From positions 24,509-88,508 of the forward strand of contig JAGXHM010000038.1 of assembly GCA_024636155.1 (NCBI GenBank): DNA of 64,000 bases, in the 5' to 3' direction. Shown piece after piece: positions 9,194-20,847 of this stretch. The DNA comes from Deltaproteobacteria bacterium (GTDB lineage: Bacteria > Desulfobacterota > Desulfuromonadia > Desulfuromonadales > BM103). Every line of letters begins with the position of its first letter. Position 1 is the stretch's first letter. A program made the position numbers and the translations under genes. The notes below the pieces were generated by a model. The model was not told the DNA's origin. It did not search any database and worked only from the letters and a program-made list of their open reading frames with translations.

Positions 9194-10051
9194 ATGGTTA
9201 AACGTCCCGCGCTAGGCAAGGGCATTGGTGCCCTTTTGACGTCCGCTTCCCAGGATGGCCGTCACAAGTATTTCGTCTGTCCGGTCGAAGAACTCAAGCC
9301 TCATCATCAGCAACCCCGTAAAACATTCAATGATGCCAAAATGGCAGAACTGGTTGCGTCGATCCGTGAGAAGGGCGTGATCCAACCACTGGTTGTTCGC
9401 CACACGGGTGATCATTATCAGATTATTGCTGGCGAACGACGCTGGCGGGCCGCCCAAAAGGCGGGTCTCAAGGAAATCCCGGTTGTTATTCAGGATGTCT
9501 CTGAAGACTGGGCCTTGGAGATGGCTCTGATTGAGAATATTCAGCGTGAAGATCTAAATCCGATCGAGGAGGCCGAGGCCTACCGTTACCTGATGAGCAC
9601 TTTTGATCTGTCGCAGGAAGAAGTTGCACGGCGCGTTGGGCGGGAGCGGCCGACGGTCGCCAACACTTTACGTCTTTTGCGCCTGCCTGCGACAATTCAG
9701 CAGGATGTGGTTACCGGTCTGCTTACCATGGGGCATGCCCGGGCCTTGTTGGCACTGGAAAATGCTGCACGTATCAAAGAGGTTCGCGACCAGGTTATTA
9801 AGAAGCAGTTTTCTGTGCGCCAGACCGAAGCTTTGGTTAAGAAGCTTAAAGGTGGCCAAGATAAAGTCGTGTCGCGCAAAACCCAGCTTGATCCAGAGTT
9901 GGCGGACCTGGCTGCTCGCTTACAGCGTAGTCTTGGCACCAAGGTGAGTATTCAGCCTCAATCCCGTGGTGGTAAAGGCGGTAAGATTGAAATCAGTTAT
10001 TATTCTCCTGAAGAATTTGAGCGGCTACTGGATATTTTTGAAAGTCGGTAG
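9194..10051 (+). CDS. parB: Chromosome partitioning protein ParB (Spo0J)
   Basis: ParB binds parS and spreads as a CTP-dependent clamp. The 285 residues show the N-terminal nucleotidase-like domain with QPRKTF and GERRWRAAQKAG. A central helix-turn-helix contains EEVARRVGRERPTVANTLRLL, read here in two parts: EEVARRVGRER and PTVANTLRLL. A C-terminal dimerisation domain ends at ERLLDIFESR. The start ATG 9194 follows parA by 5 bases with AAGAAG upstream. The likely binding sites are the two parS sequences between mnmE and mnmG. Confidence 0.96.
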   Translation: MVKRPALGKGIGALLTSASQDGRHKYFVCPVEELKPHHQQPRKTFNDAKMAELVASIREKGVIQPLVVRHTGDHYQIIAGERRWRAAQKAGLKEIPVVIQDVSEDWALEMALIENIQREDLNPIEEAEAYRYLMSTFDLSQEEVARRVGRERPTVANTLRLLRLPATIQQDVVTGLLTMGHARALLALENAARIKEVRDQVIKKQFSVRQTEALVKKLKGGQDKVVSRKTQLDPELADLAARLQRSLGTKVSIQPQSRGGKGGKIEISYYSPEEFERLLDIFESR

Positions 10052-10104
10052 ATAAATCTTTGTAATTACAGTGTTTTAACTATTAACATCCAGGAACCCA
10101 AGAC

Positions 10105-10524
10105 ATGTTTAAAAAGAAGGAAAAAGGAACCATGCGAAAAGAAACTCCTATTGAAAAGAGTGAAATCAAGGCTTTTCTCGGCCCCGGCAGTCAGTTTGAA
10201 GGGAAGCTGGTGTTTAACGAAATTGTTCGTCTGGATGGTGCTTTTCGTGGCGAAGTGACCTCCCACGATACCCTGATCGTTGGTGAGAGCGCTGAGATCC
10301 AAGCTGACGTGCAAGTTGGCACCTTGATCTTGAGTGGACGCTTCAAGGGTAACGTCAAGGCCAAGACGCGGGTTGAGTTGCGGGCTCCAGCTCAGGTTGA
10401 TGGCACGATAGAGACACCAGCCCTGTCAGTTGAGGATGGCGTCATCCTCAACGGTACAATCACCATGACCCTTGGTGAAAACGCCCCCAGTGCAAAGCCT
10501 GTTGAGGTCAGTATTAAAAAGTAA
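10105..10524 (+). CDS. Bactofilin
   Basis: Bactofilins are beta-helical filament proteins that act as membrane-associated scaffolds. The 139 residues have a short basic N-terminus (MFKKKEKG), an FLGPGSQFEGKL entry, and repeating beta-helix rungs up to GVILNGTITM. A short tail follows. I took ATG 10105 because the MFxKK-type N-terminus is known to anchor bactofilins to membranes. An internal ATG at 10132, with a better ribosome site, is an alternative. In Myxococcus, bactofilins organise the ParABS system, so the position next to parB is suggestive. Confidence 0.88.
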   Translation: MFKKKEKGTMRKETPIEKSEIKAFLGPGSQFEGKLVFNEIVRLDGAFRGEVTSHDTLIVGESAEIQADVQVGTLILSGRFKGNVKAKTRVELRAPAQVDGTIETPALSVEDGVILNGTITMTLGENAPSAKPVEVSIKK

Positions 10525-10544
10525 GCGCTTTGGGGTTTCTGCCT

Positions 10545-10565
10545 GCAGGCTTCAGCTTGCTTTTT
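10545..10565 (+). terminator. Possible terminator after the bactofilin gene
   Basis: GCAGGC at 10545-10550 pairs with GCTTGC at 10555-10560 (one G-U pair) over a TTCA loop. TTTTT follows. The stem is short, so confidence is limited. Confidence 0.4.
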
Positions 10566-10666
10566 GAGGCAGGTTCTTGTGAAAAGAGCCTTGACATGGC
10601 TGAAATGCTATGGTAGTTCTCTCCTGCTTTTTCCTACAGGTTAAAGCGTTTCGGCCCTTTTTGACT

Positions 10667-10679
10667 GTATACAGTATAC
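10667..10679. promoter_or_regulatory. Putative operator GTATAC-N-GTATAC upstream of the ATP synthase operon
   Basis: GTATACAGTATAC is a 13-bp palindrome with a free centre base, 40 bases upstream of the first atp gene. The same motif lies in the promoter of the GntR-type regulator gene at 18066-18078. With one mismatch it is upstream of sfrB at 42484-42496. A TTGACA hexamer at 10591 could be the -35 box of the operon promoter, but I see no convincing -10 for it. Confidence 0.6.
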
Positions 10680-10719
10680 TGCTGTGCGATGGCAGTAAGA
10701 ACTCAAATGAGGTTAGACA

Positions 10720-11145
10720 GTGATCAAGCTTGACTGGACACTGCTCCTGCAGTTTGTCAATTTCATGATTCTGATGGCGGTGCTCAATGCCCTGCTCTTC
10801 AAGCCGTTGCGAGCTGCTTTAAAGGCACGCAGGGATACCATTGAAGGTTCCCGGGCGAAGGTGCAGGATATCGACGAGCAGGTGCAGGCACAAATTGCTC
10901 GCTACGAAGCCCAACTTCAAGAGGCTCGTCAACAGGGCGGAGAAGAACGCTCTCTTCTGCGTAAGACGGCTCAGGAAGAAGAGGCTCGTATCCTTGGAGG
11001 TGCAAACCAGAAGTCTGCTGAAAAACTGCAGATGATCAAGGAGCAGATTCAGGAAGAGGCCGAAGTCGCCCGTCAGGCCCTGCGCAGTGAAACGAAGGCT
11101 CTGGCCAAGGATATTGCTGGCAAAGTTCTTGGGAGGGCGATCTGA
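10720..11145 (+). CDS. atpX: F0F1 ATP synthase subunit b' (second b-type subunit)
   Basis: This is a peripheral-stalk subunit that links F1 to the membrane sector. The 141 residues have one transmembrane helix at about 7-27 followed by a long charged coiled coil, rich in Glu, Gln and Arg, ending AKDIAGKVLGRAI. It starts at GTG 10720 with GAGG upstream. Its stop overlaps the next start by one base. Having two adjacent b-like genes implies a b/b' heterodimer stalk, as in photosynthetic bacteria and many Desulfuromonadales. Confidence 0.88.
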   Translation: MIKLDWTLLLQFVNFMILMAVLNALLFKPLRAALKARRDTIEGSRAKVQDIDEQVQAQIARYEAQLQEARQQGGEERSLLRKTAQEEEARILGGANQKSAEKLQMIKEQIQEEAEVARQALRSETKALAKDIAGKVLGRAI

Positions 11146-11734
11146 TGAAACCATCCAACATTCAATCGACACTCCTCAAGGGTATGTTAATCGCCTCTCT
11201 GGTATTGGTTCCCGCCCTTGCGCTTGCTGCTGGTGGCGGTGGTCATGCTGAGAGCGGTGTTATCCTCAAAGACTTCCTCTATCGTTGCTTAAGCTTTGTT
11301 TTGATGGTTGGTCTGGTTGCTTATTTCGTGACCAAGCCGATTCGCAAAGGGCTCAAAGATCGCACGGTAGAGATTGAGAAGACTCTCGCTGATGCTCAAG
11401 CTGCTAAAGAAGCGGCAGAGGCTAAACATCGTGAATATAGTGAGAAGCTGGCCAAGGCTACAGAAGAAATTGGCTCCATCACCGCTTCGATTCGTCGTGA
11501 AGGTGAGCTTGAACGTGGAAAAATTCTGACTGCCGCTAAAGATATGGCCGTTAAAATAGAAGAGGAAGCTGAAAACAAGGCTTCCAGTGTGGTTGCCAAG
11601 GCACGCATCGAATTGCGTCAGGAAGCGGCCAACCTGGCTGTAGAGCTTGCAGAAGACATGCTTAGAAAGCAGGTCTCTGCTGACGACCAGAAACGTCTGG
11701 TCGATGAATATATGCAGAAAGTGGGAGAACTCAA

Positions 11735-11738
<4 letters not shown>
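11145..11738 (+). CDS. atpF: F0F1 ATP synthase subunit b
   Basis: This is the second peripheral-stalk subunit, 197 residues. A hydrophobic N-terminus at about 12-28 ending ALALAAGGGG resembles a signal peptide. The transmembrane helix at about 45-62 and a long Ala/Glu/Lys coiled coil follow. ATG 11145 overlaps the TGA of the b' gene. Its own TGA overlaps the TTG start of atpH, which points to tight translational coupling. An extra N-terminal hydrophobic segment is a feature I recall from related deltaproteobacterial b subunits. Confidence 0.9.
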
Positions 11739-13811
<2,073 letters not shown>

Positions 13812-13836
13812 CAACACAATGATCGGGTAAGATGAG

Positions 13837-14712
13837 ATGGCAAATCTTAAAGACATTAAAAAACGAATAGGCACGGTCAAGAACACCCAGCAGATCACCA
13901 AGGCCATGAAAATGGTTTCGGCGGCCAAGCTGCGGCGTGCTCAGGATGCAGTTGTTGCGGCCCGTCCCTACGCGGACAAGATGGCTGATGTCCTTTCCAG
14001 CCTTGCTTTACGAGTAGATGCCGATGGCCATGCGTTGCTGGCAGAACGCGGCAAGGGCAAGGCCCTGATCGTACTGATCACTGGTGACCGTGGTCTCTGT
14101 GGCGGCTTTAATGCCAATATCTCAAAGGCCGCTGAACGGTTTATCCGTGATAATAAAGAGGGCTTTGAGAGCTATGAGCTGCTGATCGTTGGCCGTAAAG
14201 GTAACGATTATCTCAAGCGCCGCGCTGGAATGGTCATTGGCAAGGTGCACGAAAATCTGGTCGGTTCCGGCCAGGTGAGCTACCCGATTGGTGCCTTACT
14301 CGGACAAGAAGTCATCGAGCTTTATCGTAACGGTGAATACGACAGCGTCTTCCTGATTTATAACGCTTTCCAGAGCGCTATGACTCAGATCCAGACAGTG
14401 ACTCAACTGTTACCAATCGTGCCGAAGGTTGTGGACGAAGGTACGCAGCTTACCGATTATATCTACGAGCCGAATGCCACTCAGGTTTTGGATGAAATTC
14501 TGCCAAAGCACATCGAAGTGCAGATCTTTCGCTCATTGCTCGAATCCTCTGCTTCAGAACATGGCGCACGGATGACGGCTATGGATAGTGCAAGTAAGAA
14601 CGCTTCGGAAATGATTGGCAAACTGACTCTGCTGTACAACCGTGCACGTCAGGCTGCTATCACTAAGGAATTGCTGGAGATCATCTCCGGCGCAGAGTCA
14701 ATCAAGTCTTAA
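13837..14712 (+). CDS. atpG: F0F1 ATP synthase subunit gamma
   Basis: Gamma is the rotating central shaft. The 291 residues begin [20 protein letters not shown], a classic N-terminal helix. They include [12 protein letters not shown] and end with the C-terminal helix containing [20 protein letters not shown] and [11 protein letters not shown]. Length is normal. The start ATG 13837 is 25 bases after atpA. It is part of the atp operon. Confidence 0.97.
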   Translation: MANLKDIKKRIGTVKNTQQITKAMKMVSAAKLRRAQDAVVAARPYADKMADVLSSLALRVDADGHALLAERGKGKALIVLITGDRGLCGGFNANISKAAERFIRDNKEGFESYELLIVGRKGNDYLKRRAGMVIGKVHENLVGSGQVSYPIGALLGQEVIELYRNGEYDSVFLIYNAFQSAMTQIQTVTQLLPIVPKVVDEGTQLTDYIYEPNATQVLDEILPKHIEVQIFRSLLESSASEHGARMTAMDSASKNASEMIGKLTLLYNRARQAAITKELLEIISGAESIKS

Positions 14713-16188
<1,476 letters not shown>

Positions 16189-16221
16189 TCAGTAGATTCC
16201 GGCTTAAAGGAAGATATAGGC

Positions 16222-16635
16222 ATGGCAGAAAAGCTCAAATTAGAAATGGTCACCCCCTATAAGCGCGTCTTATCGGAAGAAGTTGACGAAGTAACTGCTC
16301 CCGGTGCTGTCGGTGAGTTTGGTGTGCTTCCTGACCATACTTCCCTGCTGACCACCTTAAAGGTCGGCGAACTGACCTACAAGCAGGGCACTGAGACGTT
16401 TCGCGTTGCTGTGAACTGGGGTTATGTGGAAGTAGAAGATAACGTCATGACCGTTTTGGTAGAAACGGCTGAACCAGCTGACCAGATTGACGTGGAACGT
16501 GCCAAAGCTGCCCTTAGTCGCGCTGAAGAAGCTCTTAAGAAGCTCACCAACGAAGACAAGGAATTCAAGATCATGGAAGCTGCGTTAGAGCGCGCCCTGA
16601 TCCGCGTTCAGGTGGCAGGAAAAACGCTTCACTGA
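16222..16635 (+). CDS. atpC: F0F1 ATP synthase subunit epsilon
   Basis: Epsilon couples F1 to the c-ring and can inhibit ATP hydrolysis. The 137 residues show the N-terminal beta sandwich (KLEMVTPYKRVLSEEVDEV, GEFGVLPDHTSLLTTLKVG) and a two-helix C-terminal part rich in Ala, Glu and Lys. ATG 16222 has AAAGGAAG upstream. It is the last gene of the atp operon, followed by a strong terminator. Genes for the a and c subunits are not in this window. Confidence 0.96.
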   Translation: MAEKLKLEMVTPYKRVLSEEVDEVTAPGAVGEFGVLPDHTSLLTTLKVGELTYKQGTETFRVAVNWGYVEVEDNVMTVLVETAEPADQIDVERAKAALSRAEEALKKLTNEDKEFKIMEAALERALIRVQVAGKTLH

Positions 16636-16660
16636 TTCGTAGCAGAGTGATAATATCGAA

Positions 16661-16690
16661 AGGGCGGCTCATTTGAGTCGCCCTTTTTTA
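16661..16690 (+). terminator. Rho-independent terminator of the atp operon
   Basis: AGGGCGGCTC at 16661-16670 pairs with GAGTCGCCCT at 16675-16684 (one G-U pair) over an ATTT loop. TTTTTA follows. It lies 25 bases after atpC. Confidence 0.92.
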
Positions 16691-16727
16691 CGTATCGATG
16701 CGCCATTTCCTTTTGTTTGCTACCTGA

Positions 16728-17501
16728 TTAACAGAATAAAGCTTTCGTCTGTTGTATGGATCGTTTCAGGTGATCAAGCGTGTGTGCCTCCAGTGTCATA
16801 CTGGGCAGTCTTGAGATACGCTGTAGTTTGATTTGTAAAGGTGTAAAGTCAATTGTTCCCTCACCAACCGGCAGGTGCTCGTCAGCTCTACCGTGGTTAT
16901 CGTGCAGATGTAGATGAAAAAGTCGTGGACTGATTGCATCCAACCACTCCGCCATAGGCCGTTTACCAAAGAGGTGCCAGTGTCCGGCATCAAAGCAGTG
17001 GCCAAACCACTCTGAATCAATTTCTTCCACCAGCTCCACCAGTAGATCAGGTGTTTCCTCATAAATATTCTCGACCGCCAAGCGACAATCACAAGCTGCC
17101 GCCTGCTCGATAAGTGGCGGAAAAAAATCCTTAGCCAGGGACTTCCATACCTGGTCAAGGTTCGGGTAGCGCCATTTATCAACGCCTGGGTGAATTACCA
17201 TTAAGTGGGCGTTCAGTTGCTCAGCGACAGATAACGATTGCTTGAGGCGGTGGTATGTTACTTGACGGATCAAAGGGTCAAGAGCACCTGGATTGAGATC
17301 GAAGAAGGGCGCGTGCACTGTTGGCCTGATCGCGGCTGTTGCAAGAATCTGCGCTACATGGTCGAGAAGGGTTGGGTCTAAAGTGTCAAGCTCTGGTCCC
17401 TTAATGGCGATTTCAGGAGCCATGTAGAGATTGAGAACCAGCTTCAGATAAGTATCAACCTGAGCCCATGGAACGTGTGCACCCAAATGGAGATTGCTCA
17501 C
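16728..17501 (-). CDS. Sugar phosphate isomerase/epimerase family TIM-barrel protein
   Basis: This 257-residue protein has the xylose-isomerase-like TIM barrel. Metal-ligand candidates appear in the right order: VHAPF, VIHPGVDK, LAVENIYEE, FDAGHWH, HLHDNHG and TLEAHT. This pattern is shared by AP endonuclease IV and sugar epimerases; the substrate cannot be read from sequence. The start is GTG at 17501, with GGAGG upstream inside the end of the K+ channel gene. The two genes overlap by 4 bases (GTGA), so they are coupled. Confidence 0.8.
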   Translation of the reverse strand: MSNLHLGAHVPWAQVDTYLKLVLNLYMAPEIAIKGPELDTLDPTLLDHVAQILATAAIRPTVHAPFFDLNPGALDPLIRQVTYHRLKQSLSVAEQLNAHLMVIHPGVDKWRYPNLDQVWKSLAKDFFPPLIEQAAACDCRLAVENIYEETPDLLVELVEEIDSEWFGHCFDAGHWHLFGKRPMAEWLDAISPRLFHLHLHDNHGRADEHLPVGEGTIDFTPLQIKLQRISRLPSMTLEAHTLDHLKRSIQQTKALFC

Positions 17502-17956
17502 AGTTGCGAACCTCCGGCAATCCTTTCAAGTTGGTGCGGGTTTTTTTCCACGACCACGAAAGGTGTTGGTCTGGATTGGAATTCGCGACAGATGCGATGC
17601 CCTATACGGCCAAAACCGCAAATGATGTAATGATCTCTGAGTTTGCTGATGCGACTTTCCAATTTCTTTCTCCCAAGAATTGTGCGCAGCTGACCTTCAA
17701 GCGTGAACTGAAGCAGACAGCTGAGGGTATAGGCAATCATGCCTGTGCCTCCGATGATCAGGACAATGGTGAATAATTTACCTTCTTGATACAGGGGTCG
17801 TACTTCATTAAAGCCAACGGTGGCCAAGGTAATGACAGTCATATAGAGGGCGTCAAATGATTGCCAGCCCTCAATTGTGCTATAGCCGAGCGTGCCGAGG
17901 GCAATGATGGTAACAAGCGAGGCAAGAGAAATGCGAAGGTGGCGAACGGGATCCAT
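17498..17956 (-). CDS. Truncated potassium channel with an incomplete RCK (TrkA-N) domain
   Basis: This 152-residue protein starts with a two-helix ion channel: a helix at about 9-25, selectivity filter TVGF at 46-49 and a second helix at about 61-85. A NAD-binding RCK domain begins with IICGFGRIGHR at 111-121. The protein stops soon after the second beta strand (VVVEKNP), whereas relatives continue for roughly 180 more residues. No continuation is visible in other frames, because the epimerase gene begins at the stop codon. The start ATG 17956 has AAAGGG upstream. It may still form a pore without ligand gating, or be a decayed gene. Confidence 0.8.
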   Translation of the reverse strand: MDPVRHLRISLASLVTIIALGTLGYSTIEGWQSFDALYMTVITLATVGFNEVRPLYQEGKLFTIVLIIGGTGMIAYTLSCLLQFTLEGQLRTILGRKKLESRISKLRDHYIICGFGRIGHRICREFQSRPTPFVVVEKNPHQLERIAGGSQL

Positions 17957-18053
17957 GAATTACCCTTTAATATAACGTATTCGATGATAATCATGGAAAG
18001 CTTAAAAGGCAAGCAGTTAAGTGGCTTAGCTCGTTATGCCGACCAGAAAGAGC

Positions 18054-18081
18054 TTGACAATAGCTGTATACTGTATACAAT
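18054..18081 (+). promoter_or_regulatory. Promoter of the GntR-type regulator gene with embedded operator
   Basis: TTGACA at 18054-18059 and TACAAT at 18076-18081 are 16 bases apart. The operator GTATACTGTATAC at 18066-18078 fills the spacer and overlaps the -10 box, so binding there would block RNA polymerase. FadR-subfamily GntR proteins are known to bind TTGTATACAA-like sites, which makes autoregulation likely. Confidence 0.75.
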
Positions 18082-18112
18082 TTGCCGAAGACAAATATAA
18101 CGGAGTTTCCTT

Positions 18113-18814
18113 GTGCGCAGAAAACAAATAGAAAGACACCAAACGTTACGCGAAAAAATCCTGGAAACAATTCGGGATGCTATCCTGAAAGGAACCATGA
18201 AGCCAGGCGAGCGTGTTTCCGAGCCGGATTTGGCAGAACGTTTTGGCATCAGTCGAACACCAATCCGGGAGGCCTTCCGCCAGCTGGAATCGGAAGGTTA
18301 TCTGGAAGTAGTGCCACGCAAGGGAGCTGTGGTTGCGTCTCTCTCTGAGCGGGATATTGAAGAGTTTTATGCGATCAAGATAATTCTTGAAGGTTTTGCC
18401 GCCAGGATGGCCGCGGAAAAATTAACCGGGAAAGAGATTGAACGTCTTGAATCGATCAATGAGCGCCTGCACAAAATTGCCAAAGAAGGTGATGTGAAGA
18501 CCTTCTTCCGCGTTCACAATGAGTTCCATGAGGTTTTTATCAAGGCTGCCGGCAACGATAAGCTTTCGGAAATGATCAATCAGTTGGTCATGAAGTTCAA
18601 ACGTCTGCGCCTGGCCTCTTTGTCACAGCCGGGTCGCATGGAAGTTTCCATAGAAGATCATAGCGACATGATTCAGGCCTTTAAGGATCATGACGGCAAT
18701 CGTGCCGACAGTCTGATACGCCACGCAGCAACGATTGGAGCCGAGGTGTTGATTCAAAGCATGCCCCAGGCAGAAACGGAAAAAGCAAAGCTTCTTCCGC
18801 GAACTAGTCTTTAG
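18113..18814 (+). CDS. GntR family transcriptional regulator, FCD (FadR) subfamily
   Basis: This 233-residue regulator has an N-terminal winged helix with PGERVSEPDLAERFGISRTP and IREAFRQLESEGYLEVVPRKG. An all-helical FCD effector domain follows, with the metal-binding His/Asp pattern (HNEFHEVF and later HSDMIQAF and RHAATIG). Such proteins sense organic acids. The start is GTG 18113 with GGAG seven bases upstream. Its promoter contains the 13-bp palindrome that is also found before the atp operon and sfrB, so those are candidate targets. The ligand is unknown. Confidence 0.9.
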   Translation: MRRKQIERHQTLREKILETIRDAILKGTMKPGERVSEPDLAERFGISRTPIREAFRQLESEGYLEVVPRKGAVVASLSERDIEEFYAIKIILEGFAARMAAEKLTGKEIERLESINERLHKIAKEGDVKTFFRVHNEFHEVFIKAAGNDKLSEMINQLVMKFKRLRLASLSQPGRMEVSIEDHSDMIQAFKDHDGNRADSLIRHAATIGAEVLIQSMPQAETEKAKLLPRTSL

Positions 18815-18848
18815 CAAATAGCAGGCAATTGATATTTTACATGCAGAA

Positions 18849-18884
18849 GAAGAGCGGCCCGTCCATCAGGACGGGCCGCTCTTC
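18849..18884. terminator. 16-bp perfect hairpin between convergent genes
   Basis: GAAGAGCGGCCCGTCC at 18849-18864 pairs perfectly with 18869-18884 over an ATCA loop. It lies between the ends of the GntR gene (+) and the ABC permease gene (-). A bidirectional terminator is likely, although no strong T-run follows on either side. Confidence 0.7.
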
Positions 18885-18969
18885 CTATTGATAAGGAAGT
18901 ATGAGCGTAGAGAGTGAGAAGTCTTCGAGTCTGGAAGCGAAAGGGTCAAGCCGTTGGGAAGAAGCTGGC

Positions 18970-19758
18970 TTAGTTCCGGAGTCGATGACTACGGGAAATA
19001 AGGCTGGCGGCCCAAAGGAAAAGGATCACAGCCATGACCGTAACAACGCTAAAGGAGACGGTGAAAGGGAGATCGCCAACCCCGAGTAGAGCATAACGGA
19101 AGCCATCGATCAGATAGAAGAGAGGGTTGAGGTGCGAAAGCTTGGCCCAGAGCGGCGGCAAGATGGAGATCGGGTAAAAGACGCCACCAAGATAAATCAA
19201 CGGTAAGATGACAAAGTTGGTGTACATTGACAGGGAGTCAAAATTTTCGGCGTAAATAGCGGCAATGATGCCGAACTGGGCGAAGAGAAAGCTGGCCAGG
19301 CAGGCCATAACGAGGGCGGCAAAAGGGTGCGCCCAGGGTAACGAGGCAAACAGGCAGGAGATCAGCCAGACGACAAAACCGACAGCCAGACCCCGCAACA
19401 TAGCGGCTAAAGTATAGGCCATGATGAACTGGGTCGGAGTGACCGGTGTGACCAATAGATCGACAATGCTGCCAAGATAGCGTGACATGAAAAGCGAGGA
19501 GGCCACGTTGGCGAAGGAATTATTAATGACCCCCATCAGGATCAGCCCCGGAATAACAAACTGAGCATAGCTGAAGCCGTCAAGCACGCTGATCCGTTCG
19601 CCGAGGGTGGCTCCAAAAATAAAGAGATAAAGTGACGCAGTAATGACCGGGGTCACCAAGGTCTGTGATGCAACCCGTAAAAAACGACGTATTTCCTTCT
19701 GCAGAAGAGTGTAGAAGGGCAACCAGGCTATGAAAGGTTGGTCTTGGCGAGGCGTCAT
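18970..19758 (-). CDS. ABC-2 type transporter permease (YadH-like)
   Basis: This 262-residue membrane protein has about six hydrophobic segments. It contains the ABC-2 family segments QFVIPGLILMGVINNSFANV and LGGVFYPISILPPLW, the latter followed by NPLFYLIDGFR. It forms an exporter with the ATPase encoded just upstream; the genes are 3 bases apart. The E. coli counterpart YadGH has no firmly known substrate, and drug, lipid or polysaccharide export are all possible. The start is ATG 19758. It ends facing the GntR gene across a hairpin. Confidence 0.88.
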   Translation of the reverse strand: MTPRQDQPFIAWLPFYTLLQKEIRRFLRVASQTLVTPVITASLYLFIFGATLGERISVLDGFSYAQFVIPGLILMGVINNSFANVASSLFMSRYLGSIVDLLVTPVTPTQFIMAYTLAAMLRGLAVGFVVWLISCLFASLPWAHPFAALVMACLASFLFAQFGIIAAIYAENFDSLSMYTNFVILPLIYLGGVFYPISILPPLWAKLSHLNPLFYLIDGFRYALLGVGDLPFTVSFSVVTVMAVILFLWAASLISRSHRLRN

Positions 19759-19761
19759 GTC

Positions 19762-20679
19762 TCAGCTCTGTCCGCTAGTCATCTGCAAAAAGATCTCTTC
19801 AAGGCCAGCTTTTCTGGTTTCAATGTCGGCGATCGGTAGACCAATATCGCAAAGGTTTTTCAGTAGGTCGCCGGTGGACTGGCTGGCTGACAGTGTTAAG
19901 TGCAGTATGGTGCCGGCGCCATTGAGTTCGGCACCCTGACAGCAGAGGTTCTCGGGCAAAGCCTTGACAGGCGTTTGCAGGTGAACCAGAATAGTGCGGG
20001 TTCCAAGCTCTTTCAGCAACGTCTCAGTAGATTCAAGAGCAATCACTTTGCCATGATTCATGATGGCGATGCGATCGCACATCTGCTCGGCTTCTTCCAG
20101 GTAATGAGTTGTCAGCAGGATGGTCGTCCCATGTTGGTTGATCTCGTGAACAAAGTCCCAGAGAGTGTGCCGTAACTCCACGTCGACACCGGCCGTTGGC
20201 TCATCAAGAATTAAGAGCCGTGGCTTGTGAATCAACGCTTTGGCAATCATGAATCGGCGTTTCATGCCACCAGATAATTTGATCATGACTTTGTGCAGGT
20301 GAGGCTTGAGTCCAAGACGGTCAATCAAGCGCTGACGCCATGCCGGGTCATCGCGAACGCCATAGTAACCCGCATGAAAACGTAGAGCCTGATCAATAGT
20401 GAAGAAGTTGTCAATAACAATTTCCTGGTGCATAACGCCAACCATGCGTCGGGTGGTAAGAGAGTCCCTTTGATTATCAAAGCCGAAGATTTCGATTGAA
20501 CCGCTGCCGATGCGAGAGACGCCACCGATCATATTGATCGCTGTACTCTTGCCAGCACCATTCGGTCCAAGCAGACCGAAAATTTCTCCCGGCTCAATCG
20601 TAAAAGAGATATCGTCGACGGCCAATGTGCCATCGTATTCCTTTAATAGATTTTTTATAGCAAGCGCTGGAATTGACAT
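19762..20679 (-). CDS. ABC transporter ATP-binding protein (YadG-like)
   Basis: This 305-residue ATPase shows Walker A GLLGPNGAGKSTA, the signature LSGGMKRRF, Walker B RLLILDEPTAGVD and the H-loop LLTTHYLEEAEQ. A C-terminal extension of about 80 residues is typical of ABC-2 exporter ATPases. The start ATG 20679 has no clear ribosome site. It pairs with the permease gene that follows by 3 bases. It is divergent from the thioredoxin-fold gene. Confidence 0.92.
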   Translation of the reverse strand: MSIPALAIKNLLKEYDGTLAVDDISFTIEPGEIFGLLGPNGAGKSTAINMIGGVSRIGSGSIEIFGFDNQRDSLTTRRMVGVMHQEIVIDNFFTIDQALRFHAGYYGVRDDPAWRQRLIDRLGLKPHLHKVMIKLSGGMKRRFMIAKALIHKPRLLILDEPTAGVDVELRHTLWDFVHEINQHGTTILLTTHYLEEAEQMCDRIAIMNHGKVIALESTETLLKELGTRTILVHLQTPVKALPENLCCQGAELNGAGTILHLTLSASQSTGDLLKNLCDIGLPIADIETRKAGLEEIFLQMTSGQS

Positions 20680-20736
20680 GATGATTCAAGTTATGCCGCT
20701 GCCCGGAGTGAATGTCAAGGGTTGTACGGGTCAAGA

Positions 20737-20765
20737 TTGACATGGCAGAGGCTAGCAGGTAATTA
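20737..20765 (+). promoter_or_regulatory. Predicted sigma-70 promoter of the thioredoxin-fold gene
   Basis: TTGACA at 20737-20742 is followed after 17 bases by TAATTA at 20760-20765. It lies about 80 bases before the start codon of the next plus-strand gene. Confidence 0.55.
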
Positions 20766-20847
20766 TGTCTAAGAGTGAAACTTTTTAAGATTGTACCGCA
20801 GCATGGAGCGGTGTCTTTCAAAACCTAAAAATGGGAGGACGAGTATA

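Noticed and set aside
10591-10619. TTGACA at 10591 as the atp operon promoter
   Set aside because: The hexamer 17 bases on (TAGTTC) is a poor -10 box, so I mention it only as a possibility.
17498-17503. The TGA ending the short K+ channel as a selenocysteine codon
   Set aside because: Reading through gives no RCK-like sequence and no hairpin of the right kind, and the next gene starts at this point.
18901-19089. Plus-strand reading frame after the GntR gene
   Set aside because: It is the complement of the ABC permease gene, highly charged and without family features.
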